Source of the DNA: Oscillospiraceae bacterium
Lineage (GTDB): Bacteria; Bacillota; Clostridia; Oscillospirales; Ruminococcaceae
Assembly: GCA_003453215.1 (NCBI GenBank)
Contig: DMMB01000053.1
Location: 19,956 to 32,385, forward strand
Length of the DNA: 12,430 bases
Direction of reading: 5' to 3'
This document shows positions 1 through 6,179 of this stretch, in pieces (within the stretch, counting starts at the first letter, position 1; the number at the start of each line of letters is the position of its first letter). The position numbers were made by a program, and so were the translations under genes. Below the pieces are notes generated by a model. The model was not told the origin of the DNA and did not search any database. It saw only the letters and a program-made list of their open reading frames with translations.

Positions 1-1404
1 ATCATCGTCAAGGATATGAGCCGCCTCGGAAGGGACTACCTTCAGGTCGGTATGTACACGGAGATGCTTTTCCCGGCCCACGACATCCGCTTCATCGCCA
101 TCAACAACGGAGTGGACAGTATCAACGGCACGGAAAACGACATGACGCCCTTCATCAACATTTTCAACGAGTTCTACGCCAAAGACACCAGCCGGAAAAT
201 AAAGGCTGTGTTCAAGGCGAAGGGCAATTCCGGCAAGCCGCTCTGCACCAATCCACCTTACGGCTATCTAAAGGACCCGGCGGATAAAAACCACTGGATC
301 GTGGACGAAGAGGCTGCAGAGGTGGTAAGGGAGATATTCCGGCTGTGCATCGCCGGTTATGGTCCCTCACAAATCGCATCTATTTTGGAGAAGCGGCAGA
401 TTGAGATCCCGATCTATCATGCAAAGCGGCTCGGTATCACGCTCCCGGCCCGGTCTGACGGTCACAGCCCTTACGGATGGGATGACACCACGATCACCCG
501 GATTTTCACGAGACAGGAATATCTCGGCCATACGGTCAATTTCAAAACTCGCACGAAATCATTCCGGGACAAGAAAAAACTGACGAACGATCCCTCCGAG
601 TGGGTAATCTTCGAGAATACGCATGAGGCCATCATCGATCAGGAGAGCTTCGATATCGTCCAGCGCATCCGTGAAGGCAGACGGCGTGTTACTCCGATGG
701 GCGAGATGCCGATTCTGTCCGGTATGCTGTTCTGCGCCGATTGCGGCTCAAAGCTGTATCAGGTCCGTCACCGGGGCTGGACGCACGAGCAGGAGATTTT
801 CATCTGCGCCAAGTACCGCAAGCACAAAGGGATGTGTACTCCGCACCAGATTCACAATGTTCAGGTGGAGGAAATTCTGCTCCGGGAACTGAGGCTCATC
901 ACTGCTTACGCCCGTGAGCATGAGGAAGATTTTATTCAGCTGGTCACACGGCACAACGAAAAAGAACTGACCCGGCAGCTCCGTGACAGCACCCGTGAGC
1001 TTGCACATGCAGAGGAGCGCATCGGCAAGCTGGATGGCATCATTCAGCGTCTCTACGAGGATAATGTGGAGGGCAAGATCAGCGATGAGCGTTTTGCCAA
1101 GCTGTCCGCCTCCTATGAGACCGAGCAGGATCAGCTGGAAAGCCGTAAAGCCGAGCTTACCGAGTTCATTGCTGCCTCAAAGGAACAGCGGCTGAATGTA
1201 GACTCCTTCCTCGGTATGGTGCGCAAGTACACGGACATCACGGAACTGACCGCTGAGATCATCCGGTCCTTCGTGGAGAAGATAGAGGTCCTCAAGCCAG
1301 AGAAGGTCCCCGGCACACGCACGAAAAAGCAAACAATAGTCATCTACTGGAATTTCATCGGGGCCGTTGAAATCCCCGTTGAAGCGCAAGAAAAGACGGC
1401 ATAG
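1..1404 (+). CDS. Large serine recombinase (TnpX/TndX-like), 5' end outside the window
   Basis: The reading frame is open from base 1, so the N-terminus, including the catalytic serine, lies upstream; 467 codons are visible. Visible residues 7-12 are SRLGRD, the conserved arginine-bearing motif of the resolvase catalytic domain. A recombinase DNA-binding domain follows (about 85-230, with PPYGY), then a zinc ribbon with C245-x2-C248 and C269/C279, a charged coiled-coil stretch (about 315-395), and a C-terminal region like the DUF4368 tail of Clostridia transposon recombinases. Such enzymes cut and rejoin att sites to excise and integrate conjugative or mobilisable elements and phages. Whole proteins of this type are about 530-560 residues, so roughly 70-90 are missing. 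The next gene is convergent and chromosomal in character, so this is probably the last gene of an element extending left. Family is secure; the element type is inferred. Confidence 0.93.
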   Translation: MIVKDMSRLGRDYLQVGMYTEMLFPAHDIRFIAINNGVDSINGTENDMTPFINIFNEFYAKDTSRKIKAVFKAKGNSGKPLCTNPPYGYLKDPADKNHWIVDEEAAEVVREIFRLCIAGYGPSQIASILEKRQIEIPIYHAKRLGITLPARSDGHSPYGWDDTTITRIFTRQEYLGHTVNFKTRTKSFRDKKKLTNDPSEWVIFENTHEAIIDQESFDIVQRIREGRRRVTPMGEMPILSGMLFCADCGSKLYQVRHRGWTHEQEIFICAKYRKHKGMCTPHQIHNVQVEEILLRELRLITAYAREHEEDFIQLVTRHNEKELTRQLRDSTRELAHAEERIGKLDGIIQRLYEDNVEGKISDERFAKLSASYETEQDQLESRKAELTEFIAASKEQRLNVDSFLGMVRKYTDITELTAEIIRSFVEKIEVLKPEKVPGTRTKKQTIVIYWNFIGAVEIPVEAQEKTA

Positions 1405-1438
1405 CCTACATTGCTGTAAACTATGCCGTCTCCTTTTT
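1394..1438 (+). terminator. Terminator-like hairpin overlapping the recombinase stop codon
   Basis: Left arm AGACGGCATAG (1394-1404) and right arm CTATGCCGTCT (1421-1431) form a perfect 11-bp stem with a 16-nt loop, followed by CC and five T. The left arm includes the last codons and the TAG stop of the recombinase. It fits an intrinsic terminator, although the loop is long and the T tract short. It could equally be an inverted repeat near the end of the mobile element. Confidence 0.6.
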
Positions 1439-1510
1439 AGAGATTTACACTATCCCTAAGCCGCACGGGCGAAGCGGGCAGCTTTCTGCTTTTTTCATTA
1501 TTTCCACCGC

Positions 1511-2488
1511 TCAGCTTAGGAATGCTACATACAGCATCAGCACTGCGCTCAGCGCCATCATGGCAATCATTCCGCCATTGCCCAGGAACAGCCCGCGCTT
1601 TTCCTCCGCCGGGATGGGACTTGTCCCCTCCCGCAGGTGGATTTTTTTGCGGTGCCGCCACAGAATAATGGTTCCGACCACCACGATTGCCAAAATCGCA
1701 TAGCCGTACAGCGCCGTCAAAACCATGCTGCCCTCCACCGCCTGCGCCACCGTCATTCCCAGCAAATTCACCAGGAAATGCAGCGCAATGGTATAGCGGA
1801 TTCCACCGGTGCGCAGCGCCACATAGGCAAAAATGGCCCCCACTGCAAAGGCATAGAAAAACTGTCCAAAGTTGCCATGGAACAGCCCGAACAAAAAGGC
1901 CGAGCCGAAAATCGCCACCGGTTCGCCCCAGGGTGACAGCCGCAGCAGCAGCAGTTTGCGGAATACCCATTCCTCCAGAAAGGGCGCCAACAGCACGCCA
2001 AACAGGAAAATAATCCACGGGTTGCTGCTGGCCACCATATCCTGCAGCGGCTCGCCCGCCTGCTCTCCCCGCAGTGCGCTGATCGCCGCATTGACGCCCA
2101 GCCCCAGCAGATTGGTAAGATACACCACCGCATAGCTTACCAGCACCAGCGCTCCAAATTGCTTTGCCGTTACCCGGCGGCGCGGCGCAGCCGGCGGCAT
2201 CGGTACCGGCCGCAGAATCAGCAGCAACAGCGGCAGCCCCAGGCCATAGGTGGCCACATCAGTAATCACCCACTGGAACCAATCGCTCTGCATAAAAGCG
2301 ATCATAAAGCGGCTGCCCCGCATGGCCAGGAACTGGCACAGCAGCATCAGCAGCAGCGCGCCGCCCTGCGCCAGCGCCATCATGGCAAAGCAGGCCCAGC
2401 CGATGCGGGAAAACTCCCCCCGGGCCCGAAGGCGGTAATCGGGGTGCGCTTCGTCCCCCTGCGGTTGGCACGGGATATATTCGGTCAT
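1511..2488 (-). CDS. CPBP-family intramembrane metalloprotease
   Basis: 325 residues with several hydrophobic segments. The three CPBP (Abi/CAAX-protease-like) active-site motifs are present in order: EEWVFR at 172-177 (EExxxR), FLFGLFHGN at 198-206 with H204 (FxxxH), and H237 to N241 (HxxxN). These residues form the membrane-embedded glutamate/histidine site that cleaves substrates within the bilayer. Family members process prenylated or secreted peptides or give self-immunity to bacteriocins; the substrate here is unknown. I chose the ATG at 2488 because AAAGGAG lies six bases upstream; an in-frame ATG ten codons earlier has no such site. It follows two small membrane proteins on the same strand but has its own near-consensus promoter. 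No clear terminator is seen after it before the convergent recombinase. Confidence 0.9.
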   Translation of the reverse strand: MTEYIPCQPQGDEAHPDYRLRARGEFSRIGWACFAMMALAQGGALLLMLLCQFLAMRGSRFMIAFMQSDWFQWVITDVATYGLGLPLLLLILRPVPMPPAAPRRRVTAKQFGALVLVSYAVVYLTNLLGLGVNAAISALRGEQAGEPLQDMVASSNPWIIFLFGVLLAPFLEEWVFRKLLLLRLSPWGEPVAIFGSAFLFGLFHGNFGQFFYAFAVGAIFAYVALRTGGIRYTIALHFLVNLLGMTVAQAVEGSMVLTALYGYAILAIVVVGTIILWRHRKKIHLREGTSPIPAEEKRGLFLGNGGMIAMMALSAVLMLYVAFLS

Positions 2489-2537
2489 GGCAGCTCCTTT
2501 CCCGATCGAATGGATCATGTCGGCAAGATAATAGCTG

Positions 2538-2567
2538 ATTATAGCCCAATTTCCGCTCCCTTGTCAA
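2538..2567 (-). promoter_or_regulatory. Promoter of the CPBP protease gene
   Basis: On the minus strand, TTGACA (2562-2567) and TATAAT (2538-2543) are separated by 18 bp. Both hexamers match the sigma-A consensus perfectly. The predicted start near 2531 gives a leader of about 43 nt before the ATG at 2488. The protease can therefore be transcribed independently of the upstream membrane-protein genes. Confidence 0.8.
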
Positions 2568-2603
2568 ATGGCTTTTTCCCCGCCCATTCGGTCGGCCGTC
2601 ATC

Positions 2604-2945
2604 TCATTTAAACAAAAAGAATTTCCCGGTGATGGCCCGGCCAAAGAAAACCGCCACCGCCAGCAGCGCCCATATTGCTGTGCTGCGTTTGATCCTCTTC
2701 CGGCGTTTTTCCATCTTTTCCGGTTCCATTTCGCCTATCGGCTCTTCCATCACCACATAGCGCATAAAGTCCACCCCGATCGAGGAAAGAAACGCCAGCA
2801 GCTCCGCTGCGCACATAATGACATAGGTGATGCTGTCTGCTTCTTTGTAATTCATTTCATTAACGGTCAAAATCAGCGCCCAGGCAAAATAGGCTGCTAT
2901 ACTTAAAAAACTCCACCATTCTTTTTTCTCTATTTTATCGTTCAT
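2604..2945 (-). CDS. Small three-TM membrane protein, unknown function
   Basis: 113 residues that I do not assign to a named family. Three hydrophobic segments (about 11-29, 40-60 and 88-106) are separated by a polar loop that carries MEEP at 66-69 and a lysine/arginine-rich run (77-87) just before the third segment. The start ATG at 2945 has GAGGTG about six bases upstream and overlaps the TGA of a 25-codon ORF (ATGA junction), so translation may be coupled. The protein resembles the product of 3091-3426: same length, same segment spacing, EEP after the second segment, and TG right after the third (AITG here, LVTG there). I read them as diverged tandem paralogues. A role beside the membrane regulator and CPBP protease is only suggested by position. 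Confidence 0.72.
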   Translation of the reverse strand: MNDKIEKKEWWSFLSIAAYFAWALILTVNEMNYKEADSITYVIMCAAELLAFLSSIGVDFMRYVVMEEPIGEMEPEKMEKRRKRIKRSTAIWALLAVAVFFGRAITGKFFLFK

Positions 2946-3019
2946 GCGTACACCTCAGTTTGTTGGGTAGCCAGAAATGATTTGCTACGATTCGCTGTCG
3001 TTCTCTCTTTTTTCGTCAT
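2942..3019 (-). CDS. Possible 25-residue ORF coupled to the next gene
   Basis: The ATG at 3019 lies eight to nine bases after AAAGGAG. The ORF runs 25 codons to a TGA that overlaps the ATG of the following membrane-protein gene by four bases (ATGA). The peptide starts MTKKERTT, is polar and basic, and has no membrane segment. A second ATG four bases upstream is in another frame and reads only 12 codons. A good ribosome binding site plus the overlap favours translation, either as a real micropeptide or as a leader that delivers ribosomes to the next gene. No family is recognised. Confidence 0.4.
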   Translation of the reverse strand: MTKKERTTANRSKSFLATQQTEVYA

Positions 3020-3090
3020 GCATTTTCTCCTTTCGTTTTCTCCGTATTTCCATTGGCTTTCTCTTGCAGGGTGTCCCCGCCTTTCGACTA

Positions 3091-3426
3091 TCAGAACAGC
3101 CGCCACAGAAGCATCTCGCCTGTCACGAGCTGCGCAATAAAAATCGCCGTGACCAAAACCGTCAGCACAATCTCCGTTACGGCAACGATCTTCCGGCTCC
3201 GCCGGTTGATCTCCGGTCCGTAGTCCGGTTCCTCCACCGGCAGCAGCTCCCCCGCCCATACAAAGAGCATAAGAATCAACCACCACATCAGCTCCAAAGC
3301 AAAGTCGACCTCTTTCAATACACCAATCCGGTCAAGATGATGGGCCAGCCATGCGATCAGCGTAGCAATAAAAGACAACGAATAGTACAGGATATCGCTG
3401 CCGTATTTTCTCAGCTTTTCTCTCAT
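3091..3426 (-). CDS. Small three-TM membrane protein, unknown function (paralogue of 2604-2945)
   Basis: 111 residues with hydrophobic segments at about 11-29, 41-58 and 80-100, so three predicted membrane passes. A polar loop at 62-79 contains VEEPDYGPE and an arginine pair. The start is set by AAAGGAG about eight bases before the ATG. This is the first gene after the terminator of the XRE regulator and has its own extended -10 promoter. It probably shares a transcript with the 25-codon ORF and the 2604-2945 gene, since no terminator is visible between them. It aligns with that downstream protein over the whole length by topology and by the EEP and TG landmarks, although identity is low. I do not recognise a named family. 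Confidence 0.72.
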   Translation of the reverse strand: MREKLRKYGSDILYYSLSFIATLIAWLAHHLDRIGVLKEVDFALELMWWLILMLFVWAGELLPVEEPDYGPEINRRSRKIVAVTEIVLTVLVTAIFIAQLVTGEMLLWRLF

Positions 3427-3461
3427 TTTTCGTCTCCTTTCTGTTCTCCTCTCTTCCCCTC

Positions 3462-3490
3462 AGCATACCATATCCCCACAAATATTTCCA
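3462..3490 (-). promoter_or_regulatory. Extended -10 promoter for the small membrane-protein genes
   Basis: On the minus strand TGG precedes the -10 hexamer TATGCT (3462-3467), which is an extended -10 (TGn). A 17-bp spacer leads to TGGAAA (3485-3490), matching four of six -35 positions. The predicted start lies about 30 nt before the ATG at 3426. Confidence 0.5.
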
Positions 3491-3560
3491 TCGGCGTTTT
3501 CCCTCAAGAACAACGCCCGCCTTTAGCGCAAACGACAGTATCCGGCAGGAATTTACACAA

Positions 3561-3587
3561 AAGAAAAAGCCCCCTTTTGGGCGCTTT
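3561..3587 (-). terminator. Intrinsic terminator of the XRE-family regulator gene
   Basis: On the minus strand AAAGCGCCC (3587-3579), loop AAAA and GGGGGCTTT (3574-3566) form a nine-pair stem with one mismatch, followed by TTCTT (so TTTTTCTT counting the stem's last three T). It starts 13 bases after the TAA of the regulator gene and separates it from the downstream membrane-protein genes. Confidence 0.75.
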
Positions 3588-3600
3588 CTCTCCTATGCTG

Positions 3601-4599
3601 TTATTTCCGGTTCCTTATCAGCTTTACCACCGCCAGCACCGCGGCATACAGCACGCCGCCCACTGCCCAGATAATCCAGCTGTATCGGGGCTGGCCGTTG
3701 CCGTTGGGGCCAAAGGTATAGATCATAAAAATTGCTGTCACCACCAGCCAGTAAATCACACTCACCAGCCCGGTTATATTCTTCTGGGATTTTTTCCGGC
3801 GGGTGTAGTCGCCCTCTTCCAGCAGCTTTTCCATCGAAGACTGCACCGTTCCCGCATACACAAAGAAGTACACACCAACGCCGACCATCGCCAGCAGCAC
3901 ACATACCGCCATGGCCGCCAGGATATCCACTTCCTGAAAAGCCATCGCTGCAAAAAGCGGCAGCACCGAAAGGATGCACAGCACCGTACCGATGGTATTC
4001 ATCCGGTCATAGGCCGGCTTAAAGGCCTTCTGCCGTTCCTTCACCATCCCGGTCACACCATATTCTGTCTCAAAAGGCTCCTTCTCCAAAAATTCATATT
4101 CCTTTGCCCGGTTCCCGCAGCCCAGGAACAGTACCACCGCAATGGCCACCAGAATCAGCAGCACACACAGCCCTATGCCGGCGGCTGCCTCCTCCCGGAT
4201 GGGGAAGATCGAAACCGAAAGTTCGCTCAGCGCCGCCAGCCCAATGAGCACAATGGGGGAAAATACGCACAGCATCGTGGCCAGCGCCATCTTGGGGGCT
4301 GCGGCGCTCCGCAGCGCCAGATAGTCGGAAGCCTCGCCCATCGTCACCCGGCGCAGCGGCGGCTGGAGTTCCTCTTCGTTGGCCGTCGGTTCGGCTATCT
4401 CTATTTCCTCTTTCAGCAGATAGTCGGTTGTCACTCCAAAGAGGCGGCTCATCTGCACCACCTTATCCATATCGGGGATGGACTGCGCCCCCTCCCACTT
4501 GGAAACCGACTGCCGCGTCACCGCCAGCTTTTCCGCCAGTTCCTCCTGTGACCAGCCCGCCTTTTTTCTCAAATCAATAATCTTATCCGCCAGTATCAT
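3601..4599 (-). CDS. XRE-family regulator with a six-TM membrane domain
   Basis: 332 residues. Residues 4-62 form a classic HTH_3 (Cro/C1) domain; the recognition helix region is WSQEELAEKLAVTRQSVSKW at 16-35. A linker of about 40 residues leads to a membrane domain with six predicted segments (about 104-126, 140-160, 202-220, 226-249, 275-295 and 306-328). It is therefore a membrane-tethered DNA-binding protein, a layout common in Firmicutes where the membrane part is thought to sense envelope stress or ligands. AAAGGAGG stands about ten bases before the ATG, and a terminator follows the stop. Downstream on the same strand lie two small membrane proteins and a CPBP protease, which are plausible targets, though nothing in the sequence proves regulation. 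The signal sensed is unknown. Confidence 0.88.
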   Translation of the reverse strand: MILADKIIDLRKKAGWSQEELAEKLAVTRQSVSKWEGAQSIPDMDKVVQMSRLFGVTTDYLLKEEIEIAEPTANEEELQPPLRRVTMGEASDYLALRSAAAPKMALATMLCVFSPIVLIGLAALSELSVSIFPIREEAAAGIGLCVLLILVAIAVVLFLGCGNRAKEYEFLEKEPFETEYGVTGMVKERQKAFKPAYDRMNTIGTVLCILSVLPLFAAMAFQEVDILAAMAVCVLLAMVGVGVYFFVYAGTVQSSMEKLLEEGDYTRRKKSQKNITGLVSVIYWLVVTAIFMIYTFGPNGNGQPRYSWIIWAVGGVLYAAVLAVVKLIRNRK

Positions 4600-4653
4600 C
4601 GTTCTTATTTCCTCCTTTGTTTCCGGGCGGTTTTATCTCTGCCCTGTGCCGTT

Positions 4654-4662
4654 ATGCTACCA
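4654..4662 (-). promoter_or_regulatory. Possible extended -10 of the XRE-family regulator gene
   Basis: On the minus strand TGG-TAGCAT lies 55 bases before the regulator ATG. It matches the ATGGTA extended -10 pattern seen at other promoters in this window, but no good -35 stands 17 bp upstream (TGGAGC, three of six). A TTGACA further upstream (4703-4708) is at the wrong distance. Weak call. Confidence 0.3.
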
Positions 4663-4734
4663 TTTCGCCCGGTTGCGCTCCACCAATTCCACCATCAAAT
4701 CTGTCAACCACCGGTTGCGAAGCGTTCCGCTTTT

Positions 4735-4926
4735 TCGTACCACCCGTACCTTGTGCCGTATTTTCGTCTCTTTCCTGCTTTTTCATGCCATAAAAACGCA
4801 ACCCCTGTCTCGGCGAATTCCTGCAAACCGTCTTTTCGCACCACTCGTACTTCGTGCCGTTTTTTCCCCTCTCTCCTGCTTTTTCATGCCATAAAAATCG
4901 CAGTCCCTGTCTCGGTGAATTCCTGC
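4735..4926. repeat. Two tandem ~90-bp imperfect repeats
   Basis: Unit 1 (4735-4824, 90 nt) and unit 2 (4836-4926, 91 nt) are separated by 11 nt. By eye they differ at about 11 positions plus one single-base indel. The longest identical block is 24 nt and contains TTTTTCATGCCATAAAAA; both units end in GAATTCCTGC. The A/T-flanked ATGGCAT core could form a small hairpin. A minus-strand frame stays open through both units, but it has no ribosome binding site and its low-complexity, Arg-rich product argues against a gene. Unit 2 leads, 14 nt later, into the cloverleaf at 4941. Together with that element this fills the 560-bp gap between the regulator and the GGGtGRT gene. I expect it to be a dispersed repeat of this genome, but that is inference. 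Confidence 0.8.
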
Positions 4927-4940
4927 TCGCCGCAAGTTCC

Positions 4941-5023
4941 GCCCGCAGGGCAGCCCGCCCTCCGGCGGGCTGAAAGCGGCTGCGCCGCTCCCTGCTCCGG
5001 CTGCGCCGGAGCGCCCTGCGGGC
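4941..5023. repeat. 83-nt cloverleaf palindromic element, copy 1
   Basis: The closing stem is GCCCGCAGGGC (4941-4951) with GCCCTGCGGGC (5013-5023), 11 perfect pairs. Inside are three perfect hairpins: AGCCCGCC/GGCGGGCT (4952-4971, loop CTCC), AGCGGC/GCCGCT (4975-4989, loop TGC) and GCTCCGGC/GCCGGAGC (4994-5012, loop TGC). The first and third hairpins abut the closing stem with no unpaired base, and the linkers are GAA and CCCT. It is not a tRNA: the loops are 3-4 nt and the closing stem is too long. It lacks a T tract, so it is not a standard terminator. A weaker outer pairing, GCCG (4929-4932) with CGGC (5037-5040), may extend it. GAATTCCTGC ends 14 nt to its left, as in copy 2 at 12133. Confidence 0.85.
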
Positions 5024-5094
5024 GCCCCTCCCTCTCCGGCTTTGCTTCTTTTTTATTCTACCATATTTCTCCCCCAAAGAAAAATCATCCATTC

Positions 5095-5140
5095 AAAAAG
5101 GCGCAGAACCTTCCCCTTGAGAAAAAAGTCCTGCGCCTTT
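5095..5140 (-). terminator. Terminator of the Fe-S scaffold / GGGtGRT operon
   Basis: On the minus strand AAAGGCGCAGGAC (5140-5128) pairs with GTTCTGCGCCTTT (5109-5097) as a 13-bp stem with one G-T pair and an 18-nt loop. The stem's final TTT runs on into two more T, giving five. It starts 19 bases after the GGGtGRT stop codon. The loop is long but the stem is strong. Confidence 0.7.
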
Positions 5141-5159
5141 GCGTCATTTCGTTTTTTGT

Positions 5160-6161
5160 TTATTTGTTCAGTGCCTGATAGGCCGCTACGGCACACGCTA
5201 CCGTCGCACCCACCATGGGGTTGTTGCCCATACCGATGAGTCCCATCATCTCCACGTGCGCGGGGACAGAGGAAGAACCGGCAAACTGAGCGTCGCCATG
5301 CATCCGGCCCATGGTATCGGTCAGGCCATAGGAGGCCGGGCCGGCCGCCATGTTATCGGGGTGCAGGGTACGGCCGGTGCCGCCGCCGCTGGCCACCGAG
5401 AAATACTTCACACCGTTCTCATAGCACCACTTCTTGTAGGTGCCGGCTACAGGGTGCTGGAAGCGGGTAGGGTTGGTGGAATTGCCGGTGATGGAAACAT
5501 CCACCTTTTCCAGCTTCATAATGGCTACGCCCTCCAATACATCGTTGCAGCCGTAGCACTTAATCTTGGCGCGTTCGCCCTCGCCAAAGGCCACCTCGCG
5601 CACCACCTTCACTTCGCCGGTAGCAAAGTCAAAGTCGGTCTCCACATAGGTAAAGCCGTTGATGCGGCTGATGATATAGGCCGCGTCTTTGCCCAGACCA
5701 TTCAGGATGACCCGCAGCGGTTCCTTGCGGGCCTTGTTGGCGTTGCGGGCAATGCCGATGGCGCCCTCCGCCGCCGCAAAGGATTCATGCCCCGCCAGGA
5801 AGCAGAAGCACTTGGTTTCATCGCGCAGCAGCATGGCGCCCAGGTTGCCATGTCCCAGGCCCACCTGGCGCTGTTCCGCCACGGAACCGGGCACGCAGAA
5901 TGCCTGCAGGCCCACACCGATCATCTCGCTGGCCTCTGCCGCGCTCTTTACCCCCTTTTTCAGGGCCAGTGCGGTGCCCAGGGTATAGGCCCATACGGCA
6001 TTATCAAAGGCAATGGGCTGTACGCCCTTTACAATCTCTTCTACATTGATGCCATGCGCCATCGTGAGGTCACGGGCATCTTCCAGGGTATTCATCCCGT
6101 ATTCCTGCAGGCAGGCATTAATACGGGGCATACGTCTTTCCTGTCCTTCAAATTTCGCCAT
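5160..6161 (-). CDS. GGGtGRT protein (conserved in anaerobes, function unknown)
   Basis: 333 residues. The family's signature GGGTGRT is at 259-265, followed by the conserved LHPDN stretch. A glycine/methionine-rich C-terminus (GLIGMGNNPMVGAT) is also typical. Visible cysteines include C118-x-C120 and C202-x2-C205, which could bind metal, though this is inference. I see no signal peptide, so a cytoplasmic location is likely. AAGGAGG lies eight bases before the ATG, and only 18 bases separate it from the upstream scaffold-like gene, so the two form an operon ended by the hairpin at 5095-5140. The family is named after its motif, and I know of no established reaction. Pairing with an Fe-S scaffold homologue and a Rex-like operator suggests a role in redox or Fe-S metabolism. 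Confidence 0.88.
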   Translation of the reverse strand: MAKFEGQERRMPRINACLQEYGMNTLEDARDLTMAHGINVEEIVKGVQPIAFDNAVWAYTLGTALALKKGVKSAAEASEMIGVGLQAFCVPGSVAEQRQVGLGHGNLGAMLLRDETKCFCFLAGHESFAAAEGAIGIARNANKARKEPLRVILNGLGKDAAYIISRINGFTYVETDFDFATGEVKVVREVAFGEGERAKIKCYGCNDVLEGVAIMKLEKVDVSITGNSTNPTRFQHPVAGTYKKWCYENGVKYFSVASGGGTGRTLHPDNMAAGPASYGLTDTMGRMHGDAQFAGSSSVPAHVEMMGLIGMGNNPMVGATVACAVAAYQALNK

Positions 6162-6179
6162 TGTCGTGTCCTCCTTCTC

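Noticed and set aside
2977..4551. 524-codon plus-strand frame over the regulator and a small membrane gene
   Set aside because: It crosses two genes and their terminator in antisense and its product is His/Gln/Arg-rich low complexity. No start signals.
4941..5023. tRNA gene
   Set aside because: Cloverleaf shape only. The hairpin loops are 3-4 nt, the closing stem is 11 bp rather than 7, and there is no anticodon loop, T-loop sequence or CCA end. The same applies to 12133-12215.
4652..5092. 146-codon minus-strand frame through the cloverleaf and tandem repeats
   Set aside because: No ribosome binding site; the Arg/Gly-rich product simply reads out the repeats and palindromes.
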